Assembly: GCF_001592945.1 (NCBI RefSeq)
Contig: NZ_LRPB01000006.1
Location: forward strand, 62,001 to 126,000
Direction of reading: 5' to 3'
Length of the DNA stretch: 64,000 nt
Origin: Roseivirga seohaensis
Lineage (GTDB): Bacteria > Bacteroidota > Bacteroidia > Cytophagales > Cyclobacteriaceae
Under the pieces are notes generated by a model, which saw nothing but the letters and a program-made list of their open reading frames with translations, had not been told where the DNA came from and did no database searches. Below, one piece after another: positions 26,802 through 36,987 of the stretch (positions are counted from its first letter, which is position 1; the number at the start of each line of letters is the position of its first letter). Both the position numbers and the translations under genes were made by a program.

Positions 26802-27629
26802 CTATTTTTCTTTAGGTATAGCCAAAATTTCAAAATGTTTTTTGATATTCATTTTATCTTTTGAGAGTAAAATTCGATTGACACTTGACTCAAAACCATC
26901 TATGCAATAAATATCATAGTCATGCTTGGCCATAGAATCGTAAAGCTCTTCCCGCTCGTCTTGTGTCAATCTTTTATAGCATTCGGCCATAATATTTGGC
27001 CTATATGTACTGATCAAATCGGCCAAGTCATTCAATATTTCCTTGTCATAACCTTCTGCATCTACTTTCAACAATGATAATTGAGACAGCTTATCAGCAT
27101 AATTTTCATCAAGATACTTTTTAAGGTTTTTACCAGGCACCTTCAGTTAATAGTTATGCTTATGTTTTCGATTTTTTATTTGAGAAAGAAAGCCTCCATT
27201 GCAAAAAGAAGCGTCTGAATAGTTAAAAATAAATTCACCATCTTCTTCTGTTGCCGCAAATGGAAGAGGAACAATATTAGTATTATCAGGGTTTAGTGCT
27301 GAATTTTTCTCAAGTATTTTATAAACATAAGGGTTAGGCTCAAGACCTAAAACTATTCCACTCTTGCCAACAGCTAAGGCCATAGGAACAGTGGTATCTC
27401 CCGTGTGGGCACCTATATCTATGATCATTTTTCCTTCTCCCGAAAGCTCTTTGTAAAAATCAATTTGAGCCTTTGTTACAAATTTTGGTCCTTCGAAAGG
27501 ATGAAGCCATTGGGCATACTTAACTTTACCGTAACCATCGATATCGAATTGTTTTATTTTATGGCCATATTCTCTAAATGTAGATTTAATAGCTTTTTTT
27601 TCCCTTCTCCTTTTTATAAAGTTCAGCAT
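26802..27629 (-). pseudogene. FkbM-family methyltransferase interrupted by one in-frame stop
   Basis: One methyltransferase gene split by a single TAA at 27149-27147. Both halves are in the same frame: 27629-27150 encodes 160 residues with motif I (IIDIGAHTGDTTVPMA) and GLEPNPYVYKIL; after the stop, reading continues LKVPGKNLKKYLDEN... LLKVDAEGYDKEIL to 26802. VPGKNL and KVDAEGYD are the conserved C-terminal half of FkbM proteins, and a Gln (CAA) at the stop position would fit the usual pattern before VPxxNL. No frameshift or other damage is seen, so this is a recent nonsense mutation, a sequencing error or, less likely, readthrough. A GTG at 27140 allows the second half to look like its own ORF, but it lacks the SAM-binding motif. 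The intact enzyme would O-methylate a glycan or small metabolite. Confidence 0.85.
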
Positions 27630-27877
27630 AACAGTTAGTTCATTTCACTCGCAATAAATTTAGATAAAAATAAACTAACGGCCTTTGTTGAATCAACCTT
27701 TCTCATTCCGATTCCAAATGGTATTTACACCTTGATTTACTATTTTTGCCAAGTCAATGTCTTGAAAAAATAATTCATTGATTAAACCTGAAGCTAAAAA
27801 TTATTTTCCGTTTCAGCGTTTTATGCGTAAGCAATAACTCAAACAAATCTTCCATAGGCCACACTTAAAGCTTTCTA

Positions 27878-28978
27878 ATGAACAATATTTGCTTCTTAAA
27901 TTCTACCAGGTTTTGGGGTGGTGGGGAAAAAATACATTTTGATTATGCTATAAAGTTTAGAGATAGAGGCTATAATGTTTATTTCGCAGCAAGCCAAGGC
28001 AATCTCTTAGCTGAAAAAGCGTCTCAAAACAAATTTTCTGTTTTTCACATTACATTAAAGAACCTCTCATTTTTAAACCCAATAAAATATTTAAGATTAA
28101 TTCGATTCTACAGGAAACAAAATATTGACGCAGTCATTATTTCAGCCTCTCACGACACCAAAGTAGGTGCCATAGCTGCGAAGGTGGCTGGCGTAAAAAA
28201 AATTGTTCTTTATCGTGCTCTAGCCGCTCCAGTAAAAAATCGTTTTTTGAATAGGTACTTGTATAAGAGAGTTTTCACCCATGTTATTGCCAACTCATTA
28301 GAGACAAGGCGAACCATGTTATTAGAATTAACCTCCATAACCAAAGATGATGTCGCTATTGTTTACCAAGGCTTAGATATCCGATCAATTGATGATCAAG
28401 AAATCAATCAAATGAACTTCGAAAAAGATCAGTTCATTATAGGAAATGCTGGGCGACTAACCGCGCAGAAAGGTCAACATTACCTCATTGATATTGCAAA
28501 ACAGCTCAAATCAAAAAATCTTAATTTTAAAATTGTCATTGCTGGAACGGGAGAACTTGAAACATCATTAAGAGAAAAGATAAACAATGAGCAGCTAACC
28601 AACGAAGTAGAGCTCATAGGATTCACCGATGATGTCAATAGCTTTATGCACAGCATAGATGTATTCGCATTAACTTCAGAGTGGGAAGGTTTTGGCTATG
28701 TACTTGCAGAAGCCATGATTGCGCATAAACCACTCATAGCCTTTAACATTACTAGCAACCCAGAGCTCATTGAAGAAGGTAAAAATGGTTTTTTACTAGA
28801 TTTTGGAGACACTAAGGCTTTTGCTGACAAACTCTACTTACTGGCAAATGAGAAAGACCTTCGAATTAAAATGGGCGATTCAGGCAGAAAAATTGTAGAA
28901 AAAAGATTTCAACTTGATCAAATTATTAGTGACTTTGAAAAGTGCATAAAACAACCTACAACAAAAGTCACAACGTAA
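27878..28978 (+). CDS. Family 4 glycosyltransferase
   Basis: A 366-residue GT-B fold enzyme. The N-terminal domain has the glycine run FWGGGEKIH, and the C-terminal donor domain has GNAGRLTAQKGQ, IAGTGELE and the family signature EWEGFGYVLAEAM with Glu in the EX7E pattern, then NPELIEEGKNGFLL. It is first of three plus-strand genes (GT4, GT2, GT-C) with spacings of 9 and 0 bases, likely one transcript for a surface glycan or LPS core. The 248 bases upstream are very AT-rich and hold no recognisable feature. Confidence 0.9.
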   Translation: MNNICFLNSTRFWGGGEKIHFDYAIKFRDRGYNVYFAASQGNLLAEKASQNKFSVFHITLKNLSFLNPIKYLRLIRFYRKQNIDAVIISASHDTKVGAIAAKVAGVKKIVLYRALAAPVKNRFLNRYLYKRVFTHVIANSLETRRTMLLELTSITKDDVAIVYQGLDIRSIDDQEINQMNFEKDQFIIGNAGRLTAQKGQHYLIDIAKQLKSKNLNFKIVIAGTGELETSLREKINNEQLTNEVELIGFTDDVNSFMHSIDVFALTSEWEGFGYVLAEAMIAHKPLIAFNITSNPELIEEGKNGFLLDFGDTKAFADKLYLLANEKDLRIKMGDSGRKIVEKRFQLDQIISDFEKCIKQPTTKVTT

Positions 28979-28987
28979 TTTTTGGTT

Positions 28988-29755
28988 ATGGATAGCATTA
29001 AAATAAGTGGCGTTATTATTACTTATAATGAGGAAAGTAATATTGCAAGATGTCTCAATTCCTTGATGGATGTATGTGATGAGATAATTGTGGTTGACTC
29101 TTTTTCTACAGATAAGACAAAAGAGATTTGCATTAAATACGATGTGACATTTATTGAACATGCTTTTGCAGGGCATATTGAGCAAAAAAACTTTGCTGTT
29201 TCTCAAGCTAAAAATAACGTAGTGCTCTCATTAGATGCTGACGAAGAACTTTCGGAAACACTTAAGCAAAGTATTTTAGAAGTAAAACAGAATTGGGCTA
29301 CCGATGCCTATTATTTCAATAGGTTAACCAATTTTTGTGGTGCCTGGATTAAACATAGTGGATGGTATCCCGATGCAAAAACTAGACTATGGGATAAACG
29401 ATATGGCTCTTGGGGAGGAGAAAATCCGCATGATACAGTTATTATTACTTCCAATAAACCAAGAGTGAAATTAAAAGGTGATCTTTTTCACTACTCATTT
29501 CATCGATTAGAAGATCATGCCTTGAGGGCAGCCAAGTATGCGGAAATAGCTGCAAAAGCCATGCATCAACGAGGGAAAAAATCGTCAATAGGAAAGGCCA
29601 TTGGCAGCGCACTCATACTATTTATAAAAAGCTTCTTCTTTAAACTAGGGTTTCTTGATGGTTTCTATGGTATTATTATTTGTGTAACCAGTGCCCATAC
29701 TTCGTTTCTAAAGTATGTGTACCTTCATGAATTGAATAAAAAAGCCAAGCATTAA
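28988..29755 (+). CDS. Family 2 glycosyltransferase, WaaE/KdtX-like
   Basis: A 255-residue GT2 enzyme resembling the LPS core beta-1,4-glucosyltransferases WaaE/KdtX. ATG at 28988 is chosen over the in-frame TTG at 28982. Motifs: GVIITYNEESNIARCL, VVDSFSTDKT, LSLDADEELS (metal site) and the tryptophan-rich HSGWYPDAKTRLW. The C-terminus has one hydrophobic stretch (about 205-235) that probably lies on the membrane. It is in the middle of a three-gene operon. A role in LPS core assembly is inferred from similarity and neighbours. Confidence 0.88.
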   Translation: MDSIKISGVIITYNEESNIARCLNSLMDVCDEIIVVDSFSTDKTKEICIKYDVTFIEHAFAGHIEQKNFAVSQAKNNVVLSLDADEELSETLKQSILEVKQNWATDAYYFNRLTNFCGAWIKHSGWYPDAKTRLWDKRYGSWGGENPHDTVIITSNKPRVKLKGDLFHYSFHRLEDHALRAAKYAEIAAKAMHQRGKKSSIGKAIGSALILFIKSFFFKLGFLDGFYGIIICVTSAHTSFLKYVYLHELNKKAKH

Positions 29756-31420
29756 ATGAAGAACTTATTACACAGCATTCAGTTTACTGCGCCTCACAAA
29801 ACCCAAGTGCGTTATTTAATGCTACTAATTGCCGTGCTGTATCTGTTCAATTTTCATGTAAATGACATTTGGACCCCAAATGAAAGCTTTTATGCAGAAT
29901 CTGTCAGGGAAATGTTTGAAAGCGGAAATTTCATTGATATTCAATACAATTATAGACCAAGGTACAATAAACCTCCACTCACCTATTGGGCTATTGCTTT
30001 AAGTTCAGCCATTTTTGGTTTAAATGAATTTGGTATTAGACTTCCTATGATACTTATGGCCCTAGGCTCAATATGGCTCACTTATCTATTGGGGAAAAAG
30101 CTTTATGGCCCTAAAGCAGGGCTTTATGCAATGTGTATCATGGCAGTTAGTGTACAGCTCATCGCTGTCAAACAGTATGCTTCACCTGAAGTGCCTTTGA
30201 CGTTTTTCTTCACACTAACAATGTATTGGTTCATTAGAGCCTATACTGAAAACAAGAACAAATACTATTACCTAGCATATGTAGCTTTAGGCCTTACTGT
30301 ACTCACTAAAGGCTACCCCTATATTATTGTAATCGGGGGAATTATAGGTTTTTATCTGCTCTTGGATAGCCAGTTCAATTTAAAAATCTGGTTTAAAAAA
30401 TTACTTCAGATCAAACTTCATATTGGAATTCCTATTGTTTTGGTAATAGGTCTAAGCTGGGTGATTTATATGTACTTCACTTATGGTCAAGATTTTTGGA
30501 GAATTTTTCAGCATGAAACATTTGAGAGAGCATTTACACGAGATGAGAAAAGCATGCGCCCCTTTTTCTATGTCGAAGTAATTTCATGGACAATTCTACC
30601 TTACTCATTGGCTTTCTTTGTTGCACTCGGTTATTACCTCTTTAGTTATAAGAATATTAGAAAAGAAATCGGATTTGCCTTTTCTTGGTTCATTGTCATG
30701 TTTATTATTTTCACGGCTGCTAAGGGCAAAATACCCACTTATTTCATACAGGCTCATCCGCCAATGGCATTGATTTTAACTGCCTTTCTAATTAACAAAC
30801 CCAAACTCAACAAGCCATTTGAATTAATAAGACTTTATTCCTTCCTTCTACCAGCACTATTGATTTTGGGGGCTTCCTTTGCTCTAATTTATTTGTTCTC
30901 ACTTTCAATAATCTGGTATATCGTACCTTTATTGGTTTCGATTCTAATATTTTATCTTTTAAGGAATAATAGCGAAGACAAGACACAGTCTCAAATGATT
31001 GCCATACCATTCTATGCCATAATTGGGGTTTATCTTCTGTTAGGCGCTTATTTAAAACCTCTAGAATTATTTAGGCCTTACAAAAACATAGGGGAAATAA
31101 TAAAATCCAATGAGAATATTGCTGGAGAAACTCCCCTTCAAATTGACGGCACACTCATTCACAACATGCCTTTTTATGCTGAGCGGAAGGTAATAAGGCA
31201 AGATACTCTTATTAATATCATTCAATATACTGAACCAATACTAGCCCTAATAAGGGAAGAGCACATGAGTGAATTCACAGGTACAGAAGTTCTATGGGAA
31301 GGCTATATATATGATTTTGCAAGTGAATCTCAGTTTGCCAAATTCATAAAGGCTAGCTTAAAAGCTGAAAAAGGTGACTACTCTGACTTTGCTATTTTCA
31401 AACTGATTTATAGACCTTAA
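29756..31420 (+). CDS. ArnT/PMT-like GT-C glycosyltransferase
   Basis: A 554-residue polytopic membrane protein of the ArnT/PMT_2 (GT39/83) class, which transfers sugars from a polyprenyl phosphate at the periplasmic face, for example onto lipid A. The first periplasmic loop carries DIWTPNESFYAESVREM with the catalytic-type Asp/Glu, then YNYRPRYNKPPLTYW. About 12 helices follow, then a periplasmic C-terminal domain from about 440. Its ATG directly follows the stop of the GT2 gene (TAAATG). The substrate is unknown; lipid A or an O-glycan are both possible. Confidence 0.85.
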   Translation: MKNLLHSIQFTAPHKTQVRYLMLLIAVLYLFNFHVNDIWTPNESFYAESVREMFESGNFIDIQYNYRPRYNKPPLTYWAIALSSAIFGLNEFGIRLPMILMALGSIWLTYLLGKKLYGPKAGLYAMCIMAVSVQLIAVKQYASPEVPLTFFFTLTMYWFIRAYTENKNKYYYLAYVALGLTVLTKGYPYIIVIGGIIGFYLLLDSQFNLKIWFKKLLQIKLHIGIPIVLVIGLSWVIYMYFTYGQDFWRIFQHETFERAFTRDEKSMRPFFYVEVISWTILPYSLAFFVALGYYLFSYKNIRKEIGFAFSWFIVMFIIFTAAKGKIPTYFIQAHPPMALILTAFLINKPKLNKPFELIRLYSFLLPALLILGASFALIYLFSLSIIWYIVPLLVSILIFYLLRNNSEDKTQSQMIAIPFYAIIGVYLLLGAYLKPLELFRPYKNIGEIIKSNENIAGETPLQIDGTLIHNMPFYAERKVIRQDTLINIIQYTEPILALIREEHMSEFTGTEVLWEGYIYDFASESQFAKFIKASLKAEKGDYSDFAIFKLIYRP

Positions 31421-32139
31421 GATTGCTCCAGTTTAAAAGATTTTTTTCGCCCTATAATAAATTTAAACTTGAAAAAATTAGAAACTGCCGAGTCAGCTTT
31501 CCAGAGCCTACTATGCCTCTTCCAATCGACTAAATCATCTAAGTCTAAATCATTGGAAGCAAGCGCAAAGCCACCTGCTGTCTTTCTAAAGTCTTGAATG
31601 ATTTTCCAATTTTTAAATTGTTTTATGTGCTCATGGTATTGAACGCGATTAGCATCATGTACCACCAAGAGGCCTCCTTTCTTTAAATATTTGGCAGCCA
31701 TATCAATGCAATTCTCCCTGTTGATACCATCAACCAATATAAAATCGAATTGACCTCCAAGCGTCTCCGCATGGCACACATAATTATCTGTTTCAGCATC
31801 TTGGCCTATGTTCTCTGCTACATCAACTAAGCTTAAATGAATCCTGTCAGATTTGATTTTATCTTTTATAATATCAAACCATTTTGCATTGTTCTCTATA
31901 GAAAACCAATGAGTGTCTTCTGGAAGATACTTTAAAAAGAAAGGAGTACTTAAACCACCACCATATTCAAGGCACTTTTTAGGTTTAAAATTGATTAGAA
32001 GCTCCGTGAAGAAGTCGATCTCCTTAAATTTCATATAAGGATCCGATGGCTCATAACCAAGCCATTTTTTCAACTTTCGTACTGTCCCTTTTTTATATAT
32101 AGTTCCTAAAGACTCCATATCGAATAAATGATTATGCAT
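31417..32139 (-). CDS. Putative class I methyltransferase-like protein
   Basis: About 240 residues with a Rossmann-type plan: LEYGGGLSTPFFLKYL (motif I, residues about 57-72), HWFSIENNAKWF, FDFILVDGINRENCID and GGLLVVHDANRVQYH. It looks like a SAM-dependent methyltransferase of the kind placed in LPS and capsule clusters. ATG at 32139 is preferred to an upstream TTG at 32145. It converges on the ArnT-like gene, the two stop codons sharing TTAA at 31417-31420. It lies downstream of ahcY's terminator, which would recycle its product S-adenosylhomocysteine; the adjacency is probably incidental. Confidence 0.75.
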   Translation of the reverse strand: MHNHLFDMESLGTIYKKGTVRKLKKWLGYEPSDPYMKFKEIDFFTELLINFKPKKCLEYGGGLSTPFFLKYLPEDTHWFSIENNAKWFDIIKDKIKSDRIHLSLVDVAENIGQDAETDNYVCHAETLGGQFDFILVDGINRENCIDMAAKYLKKGGLLVVHDANRVQYHEHIKQFKNWKIIQDFRKTAGGFALASNDLDLDDLVDWKRHSRLWKADSAVSNFFKFKFIIGRKKSFKLEQS

Positions 32140-32156
32140 TACCAAAGTGTAATATT

Positions 32157-32190
32157 AAAAAAAAGCTCTAAGTATTTTCACACTTAGAGC
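32157..32190 (-). terminator. Intrinsic terminator of ahcY
   Basis: Minus-strand stem GCTCTAAGT / ACTTAGAGC (32165-32190), 8-nt loop, then eight T. It lies 23 bases past the ahcY stop, and only 18 bases separate its end from the start codon of the next minus-strand gene. Confidence 0.88.
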
Positions 32191-32213
32191 CCTAACTTAT
32201 TAATATATACTAA

Positions 32214-33521
32214 TTAATACCTATAATGCTCTGGCTTATAAGGGCCTTCAACAGTTACACCAATATACTCGGCTTGTTCTGGAGTAAGCTCTTCTAATTC
32301 TACTCCAATTTTAGCAAGGTGAAGTTTGGCCACTTTCTCATCTAAATGCTTAGGCAATGTATACACTGCATTTTCATATGCGTCTGAATTAGTCCATAGC
32401 TCCAACTGGGCTAAAGTTTGGTTCGTGAATGAATTAGACATTACAAACGAAGGGTGACCAGTAGCGCAACCTAGGTTTACCAAACGACCTTCGGCCAAAA
32501 CGATTACATCATTACCATTGATATTATATAAATCAACCTGTGGTTTGATCTCTATTTTGCTATTACCATGATTTTTATTTAACCAAGCCATATCAATTTC
32601 ATTATCGAAGTGGCCAATGTTACAAACAATGGTTTTATCCTTCATGGCTTCGAAATGCTTGCCTTGAATAATATTATAATTACCCGTTGCTGTTACCACA
32701 ATATTAGCTCTAGGAATAGCATTCTCCATTTTTTGAACTTCATAACCGTCCATTGCTGCTTGAAGAGCACATATCGGATCAATTTCAGTAACAATTACTC
32801 TAACACCAGCGCCACTCAAAGAAGCAGCAGAACCTTTTCCTACGTCACCGTAACCAGCCACAACAGCAACCTTACCTGCAAGCATTACATCAGTAGCACG
32901 TCTGATTGCGTCTACTAATGATTCCTTACATCCGTATTTGTTATCGAATTTAGATTTTGTAACAGAGTCATTCACATTAATGGCAGGCATTGGCAATGTG
33001 CCTTTTTTCATTCTTTCGTAAAGCCTGTGAACACCCGTAGTTGTTTCTTCAGAAAGACCTTTGATGTCTTTTACCAATTCTGGGTATCTATCTAAAACCA
33101 TGTTGGTCAAATCACCACCATCGTCAAGAATCATATTTAAAGGCTTACCACCTTCAAACGCAAACAAAGTTTGTTCGATACACCAATCGAACTCTTCATC
33201 GTTCATACCTTTCCAAGCAAAAACAGGAATTCCAGCTTTAGCAATTGCTGCTGCTGCATGATCTTGAGTTGAGAAAATATTACAAGAAGACCAGCTTACT
33301 TCGGCACCAAGAGCCGTTAAGGTTTCAATCAAAACCGCAGTTTGAATTGTCATATGAAGGCAACCTGCGATTCTAGCTCCTTTCAATGGCTGTGATGCAC
33401 CAAACTCTTCTCTTAAAGACATTAAACCAGGCATTTCGGCCTCGGCTAATCCAATTTCTTTTCTACCCCAGTCACTCAGGGAAATATCTTTTACTTTGTA
33501 ATCTAGTCCTGTTTCTAACAT
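32214..33521 (-). CDS. ahcY: S-adenosylhomocysteine hydrolase
   Basis: Splits S-adenosylhomocysteine, the by-product of methylation, to adenosine and homocysteine. The ATG at 33521 gives 435 residues beginning [19 protein letters not shown], the family's normal N-terminus. The longer ORF to 33572 runs into the promoter and is rejected. The NAD site [17 protein letters not shown], the substrate segment [30 protein letters not shown] and the C-terminal KPEHYRY (Lys and Tyr that close the active site) are all intact. It has its own promoter and terminator, so is monocistronic. Confidence 0.97.
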   Translation of the reverse strand: MLETGLDYKVKDISLSDWGRKEIGLAEAEMPGLMSLREEFGASQPLKGARIAGCLHMTIQTAVLIETLTALGAEVSWSSCNIFSTQDHAAAAIAKAGIPVFAWKGMNDEEFDWCIEQTLFAFEGGKPLNMILDDGGDLTNMVLDRYPELVKDIKGLSEETTTGVHRLYERMKKGTLPMPAINVNDSVTKSKFDNKYGCKESLVDAIRRATDVMLAGKVAVVAGYGDVGKGSAASLSGAGVRVIVTEIDPICALQAAMDGYEVQKMENAIPRANIVVTATGNYNIIQGKHFEAMKDKTIVCNIGHFDNEIDMAWLNKNHGNSKIEIKPQVDLYNINGNDVIVLAEGRLVNLGCATGHPSFVMSNSFTNQTLAQLELWTNSDAYENAVYTLPKHLDEKVAKLHLAKIGVELEELTPEQAEYIGVTVEGPYKPEHYRY

Positions 33522-33541
33522 ATCGTTTTTTATTTGCGCTG

Positions 33542-33574
33542 CAAAGATACTGCTTGTATTTAGAAAGTTCAAAA
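33542..33574 (-). promoter_or_regulatory. Promoter of ahcY
   Basis: Reading the minus strand: TTTTG at 33574-33570, 20-base spacer, TATCTTTG at 33549-33542. Both elements match the Bacteroidota consensus exactly, with the ATG about 20 bases after the -7 element. It sets the true ahcY start at 33521. Confidence 0.85.
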
Positions 33575-33585
33575 TAAGCTAGTAC

Positions 33586-34344
33586 TCAATACAAAAATTC
33601 AACCTCCTTAAAATCAAAGGACTGCACACCCTTTGTAGTTTCCATAATCAACTTACCTGTTTCTGCCACATCTATTATTTTACCACTAAAAACGTACTCC
33701 GTTCTATAATTTCTGAATTGCTGAAAACCAAAAAGGTGTTGCAGATACTCTTCTCTTAATTCTTCTCGTTTTCCCGATTTTAATCTTAAATAATAGTATT
33801 CTATTGACTCAATCAGTTTTTCAAAAAGAATAGATAAATCAAACAGCTTATTTACAGCTTGAGACATAGAAGTTGCTTTTTCTAAGCCAAAACTCTTTTG
33901 ATTAACATTTACTCCAATGCCCAAAACTGCCCATTGAATTGAGTTCTTTTGCAATGTGTTTTCTATTAAGATTCCAGCTACTTTCTTCTCCCTTAGAAGC
34001 ACATCATTGGGCCACTTCACTTTTACATCTTGCCCATCTACACAGCCTTGTATCGTCCTCTGCGCAGCTAATGAGGCAACCATATTCAAATAGAATTGAT
34101 CTGCGGCTTGAAGGAAATTAGGCTTTAAAATAACACTTAATGTAAGATTAGAATCTGGGTCAGATTTCCAACTATTACCTCTCTGCCCCCGCCCCGAAGT
34201 TTGATGACCAGCAATAATAACTAGCCCCTCTCGAGTGTCAGGTTTCTTTAGCATTTGCAAGGCAATATCATTCGTTGAATGACAACTTGGCATGTAAATT
34301 ACTTCTTTCCCTAGAAATAAAGCTTTAGCAAGGATTTTGTACAA
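33586..34344 (-). CDS. birA: Biotin-[acetyl-CoA-carboxylase] ligase (TTG start)
   Basis: Attaches biotin to AccB through biotinyl-AMP. The 252-residue protein starts at TTG 34344 (YKILAKALFLGKEVIYM); the longer open frame to 34554 would run antisense through rsfS. Catalytic segments: CHSTNDIA, GRGQRGNSWKSDPDSNL (biotin/AMP loop), VKWPNDVLL and KVAGILIEN with the catalytic Lys region. There is no N-terminal helix-turn-helix, so it is a monofunctional ligase, not the repressor type. Its likely target, AccB, is at 21.1 kb. It is divergent from rsfS over 55 bases. Confidence 0.92.
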   Translation of the reverse strand: MYKILAKALFLGKEVIYMPSCHSTNDIALQMLKKPDTREGLVIIAGHQTSGRGQRGNSWKSDPDSNLTLSVILKPNFLQAADQFYLNMVASLAAQRTIQGCVDGQDVKVKWPNDVLLREKKVAGILIENTLQKNSIQWAVLGIGVNVNQKSFGLEKATSMSQAVNKLFDLSILFEKLIESIEYYYLRLKSGKREELREEYLQHLFGFQQFRNYRTEYVFSGKIIDVAETGKLIMETTKGVQSFDFKEVEFLY

Positions 34345-34399
34345 CAGATTTTCGTAGTTTTGACTACAAATAAATAACAATTTAGACACAAAAAACTGA

Positions 34400-34747
34400 A
34401 TGACTTCAGAAGAACTGAGCCAGATTATTATAAAGGGAATGGAAGAGCGTAAGGCAGAGGACATTAAGGTTCTTGACTTACGTGATGTAAAAGGTTCGAT
34501 TAGCGATTTTTTCATTATTTGCTCAGGCAACTCTGATACCCAGTTACAAGCCATAGCCGAATCTGTTGAAAAAGAGGTTAAAGAGGCTCAAGGCGAACGC
34601 CCATGGAGAAAAGAGGGATTTACCAACAGAGAGTGGATTCTGCTCGATTATGTTAGCAATGTAGTGCACATATTCAAGCGTGACAAAAGAGACTTTTATG
34701 CCCTTGAAGACCTTTGGGGAGATGCCAAAGTAACCTCCATCGGATAA
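34400..34747 (+). CDS. rsfS: Ribosome silencing factor RsfS
   Basis: Binds protein L14 and keeps ribosomal subunits apart in starvation. The 115-residue protein has the RsfS/DUF143 marks: DIKVLDLRD, SDFFIICSGNSDTQLQAIA, the WILLDYVSNVVHIF strand and YALEDLWGDA at the end. Divergent from birA, and 70 bases before ftsH; the birA-rsfS-ftsH order is common in Bacteroidota. Confidence 0.95.
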   Translation: MTSEELSQIIIKGMEERKAEDIKVLDLRDVKGSISDFFIICSGNSDTQLQAIAESVEKEVKEAQGERPWRKEGFTNREWILLDYVSNVVHIFKRDKRDFYALEDLWGDAKVTSIG

Positions 34748-34817
34748 CTCAAAAGTTCTTTAACTTTATGTGTTACTCCGCGTTTAAAGAAAGATTTAAA
34801 TTTTATAAAAAATAAAA

Positions 34818-36893
34818 ATGCCAGATAGTCCAAGAAAGAAGAACATCCTTCCAAAAGCAGGAGGCAAAAAGCCCAATAATCAAGTATGGATATTCATTTC
34901 CTTGATTATTCTTGTATTCTCAATCTCTATTTTCAGCAACCAGAGCACAGGCGTTATCATTACGATGAAGCGCTTTGAGGATATGGTTAAAAGCAATGAC
35001 ATTCAAAGCGTTGTAGTGATTACTAATCAAAAAAAGGTTGAGGTTACTTTAAAAAACGAAGCTCTTCAAAATGCTAAGTATAAAACTGAATTAGAGAACC
35101 AAGATTTCTTCAGTTTTGGCAATCAAGGCCCTCATTATATCATTCAAAACATCTTATCTGCAGAAGATTTTAAAGATGATTATTTGTCTTTTGTTGAAAA
35201 AGAGAAAATTCCAGAAGAGGAAATTGTTAGAATCCAGTTTGAAGAAAAAACTACTTTTATTGAGATTCTTGGCTCCTATGGCTTCTTAATCATCATTATA
35301 TTATTCTTCTGGTTAATGATGAGAAGAATGACAGGTAACTCTGGCCCTGGAGGTCAAATATTTAATATCGGCAAATCAAGGGCTGCATTATTTGATGCTG
35401 AAAATAAAGTGAAAATCACTTTTGGCAATGTTGCCGGTTTAGATGAAGCCAAAGAAGAGGTGCAAGAAATTGTAGAATTCCTTCGAAACCCTTCAAAATT
35501 CACCAAACTGGGTGGTAAAATCCCTAAAGGAGCATTACTTGTAGGCCCTCCAGGAACTGGCAAAACTTTGTTAGCGAAGGCCGTAGCTGGTGAAGCTGGT
35601 GTACCTTTCTTCTCACTTTCAGGTTCTGACTTTGTTGAAATGTTCGTAGGAGTTGGAGCTGCTAGAGTAAGAGACCTTTTCAAACAAGCGAAAGAAAAAG
35701 CACCTTGTATTGTGTTTATTGATGAGATAGACGCTATTGGTCGCTCAAGAGGCAAAGGGCAAATGCCTGGGTCTAATGATGAGAGAGAAAATACATTAAA
35801 CTCGCTATTGGTTGAAATGGATGGTTTTGCTACCGATTCAGGAGTAATTATTCTAGCCGCTACAAACCGACCTGATGTGCTCGATCAAGCACTTTTAAGA
35901 CCAGGACGTTTCGACAGACAAATCAGTATTGATAAGCCAGATTTGGTAGGTAGAGAAGCCATCTTTAAAGTGCACTTGGCTCCAATAAAAATGGATAAAG
36001 ACATTGATGCTAAAAAATTAGCAGCGCAAACTCCAGGTTTTGCGGGAGCCGAAATAGCTAATGTTTGTAACGAAGCCGCTTTAATTGCCGCGCGAAGAGA
36101 CAAAAAAGCGGTTGATATGGACGATTTCCAACACGCTATTGACCGTGTGATTGGAGGTTTAGAAAAGAAAAATAAGCTCATCTCTCCAGAAGAAAAGAAA
36201 ATTGTGGCTTACCACGAAGCGGGTCATGCAGTGGCTGGTTGGTTCTTAGAACATGCCGATCCGTTGGTTAAAGTAAGTATTGTACCAAGAGGTGTTGCCG
36301 CATTAGGTTATGCCCAATACCTACCGAAAGAACAGTTCTTGTATCAGACAGAACAGCTTATGGACGAAATGTGTATGACTTTAGGCGGTAGAGCAGCAGA
36401 AGAAATCATTTTCGGAAAAATATCTACTGGAGCGTTAAGCGATTTAGAGCGAGTAACTAAAGTAGCATACAGTATTGTTACTGTTTATGGAATGAACGAG
36501 AAAATCGGACATATTTCTTACTACGATTCTAAACAATCAGAATACAATTTTAACAAACCTTATTCTGACGCTACCGCGAAGACAATCGATGAAGAGGTTA
36601 AGAAGATCATTGACGAGGCTTATCAGCGTGCAATTAAATTATTGACAGAGAAGAAAGACAAACTTGAAATTATAGCTCAGAAATTGCTCGAAAAGGAAAT
36701 CATATTCCAATCTGATTTGGAAGGACTAATTGGTAAGAGGCCATTTGAAAAGCAAACAACTTACGCTGCCTATACCTCGCCTAATGGTCAGGATAAAGAA
36801 AAGCTAGCTCCAGATACAGAAAAAGCTAGCGATGTAGTAGATGCTGATTCAGACAATATAGATGACACTTCTAGTACAGAAGAAAACAAGTAA
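34818..36893 (+). CDS. ftsH: ATP-dependent zinc metalloprotease FtsH
   Basis: A membrane-bound AAA+ protease that degrades membrane and regulatory proteins. Of 691 residues: helix near 23-42, a periplasmic domain, a second helix near 151-170, the AAA domain with Walker A GPPGTGKT (243-250), Walker [10 protein letters not shown] and the second region of homology [18 protein letters not shown], then the zinc site HEAGH (466-470). The C-terminus ends in an acidic, flexible tail ([16 protein letters not shown]). All catalytic residues are intact. A strong terminator follows. Confidence 0.97.
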   Translation: MPDSPRKKNILPKAGGKKPNNQVWIFISLIILVFSISIFSNQSTGVIITMKRFEDMVKSNDIQSVVVITNQKKVEVTLKNEALQNAKYKTELENQDFFSFGNQGPHYIIQNILSAEDFKDDYLSFVEKEKIPEEEIVRIQFEEKTTFIEILGSYGFLIIIILFFWLMMRRMTGNSGPGGQIFNIGKSRAALFDAENKVKITFGNVAGLDEAKEEVQEIVEFLRNPSKFTKLGGKIPKGALLVGPPGTGKTLLAKAVAGEAGVPFFSLSGSDFVEMFVGVGAARVRDLFKQAKEKAPCIVFIDEIDAIGRSRGKGQMPGSNDERENTLNSLLVEMDGFATDSGVIILAATNRPDVLDQALLRPGRFDRQISIDKPDLVGREAIFKVHLAPIKMDKDIDAKKLAAQTPGFAGAEIANVCNEAALIAARRDKKAVDMDDFQHAIDRVIGGLEKKNKLISPEEKKIVAYHEAGHAVAGWFLEHADPLVKVSIVPRGVAALGYAQYLPKEQFLYQTEQLMDEMCMTLGGRAAEEIIFGKISTGALSDLERVTKVAYSIVTVYGMNEKIGHISYYDSKQSEYNFNKPYSDATAKTIDEEVKKIIDEAYQRAIKLLTEKKDKLEIIAQKLLEKEIIFQSDLEGLIGKRPFEKQTTYAAYTSPNGQDKEKLAPDTEKASDVVDADSDNIDDTSSTEENK

Positions 36894-36915
36894 CCCTTCG
36901 TAAAAAGTAAAATTG

Positions 36916-36945
36916 AAATCAGGCCAATAGTGCCTGATTTTTTTA
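36916..36945 (+). terminator. Intrinsic terminator after ftsH
   Basis: Stem AAATCAGGC / GCCTGATTT (36916-36924 with 36932-36940), 7-nt loop, then TTTTA. It is 22 bases past the ftsH stop. Confidence 0.85.
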
Positions 36946-36987
36946 TTTGTGAATACTTTGCAATTTTGACATTGCACTAACGTAGCC

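Noticed and set aside
26802..27140. Separate gene starting at GTG 27140
   Set aside because: It is in the same frame as the upstream half, lacks the SAM motif, and completes an FkbM protein; treated as one broken gene.
33522..33572. Longer N-terminus for ahcY
   Set aside because: The 17 extra codons lie over the TATCTTTG promoter element and match no AhcY N-terminus; start set at 33521.
34345..34554. 210-base extension of birA toward 34554
   Set aside because: It runs antisense through rsfS and has no family similarity; the TTG at 34344 gives a normal ligase N-terminus.
35354..35755. 133-codon open frame antisense to the AAA domain of ftsH
   Set aside because: The translation is Pro/Ala/Ser-rich without motif and the plus strand encodes a fully conserved domain.
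36951..36962. TAnnTTTG-like element (ATACTTTG) before lpxH
   Set aside because: It has only one base between TA and TTTG and no -33 partner; not counted as a promoter.
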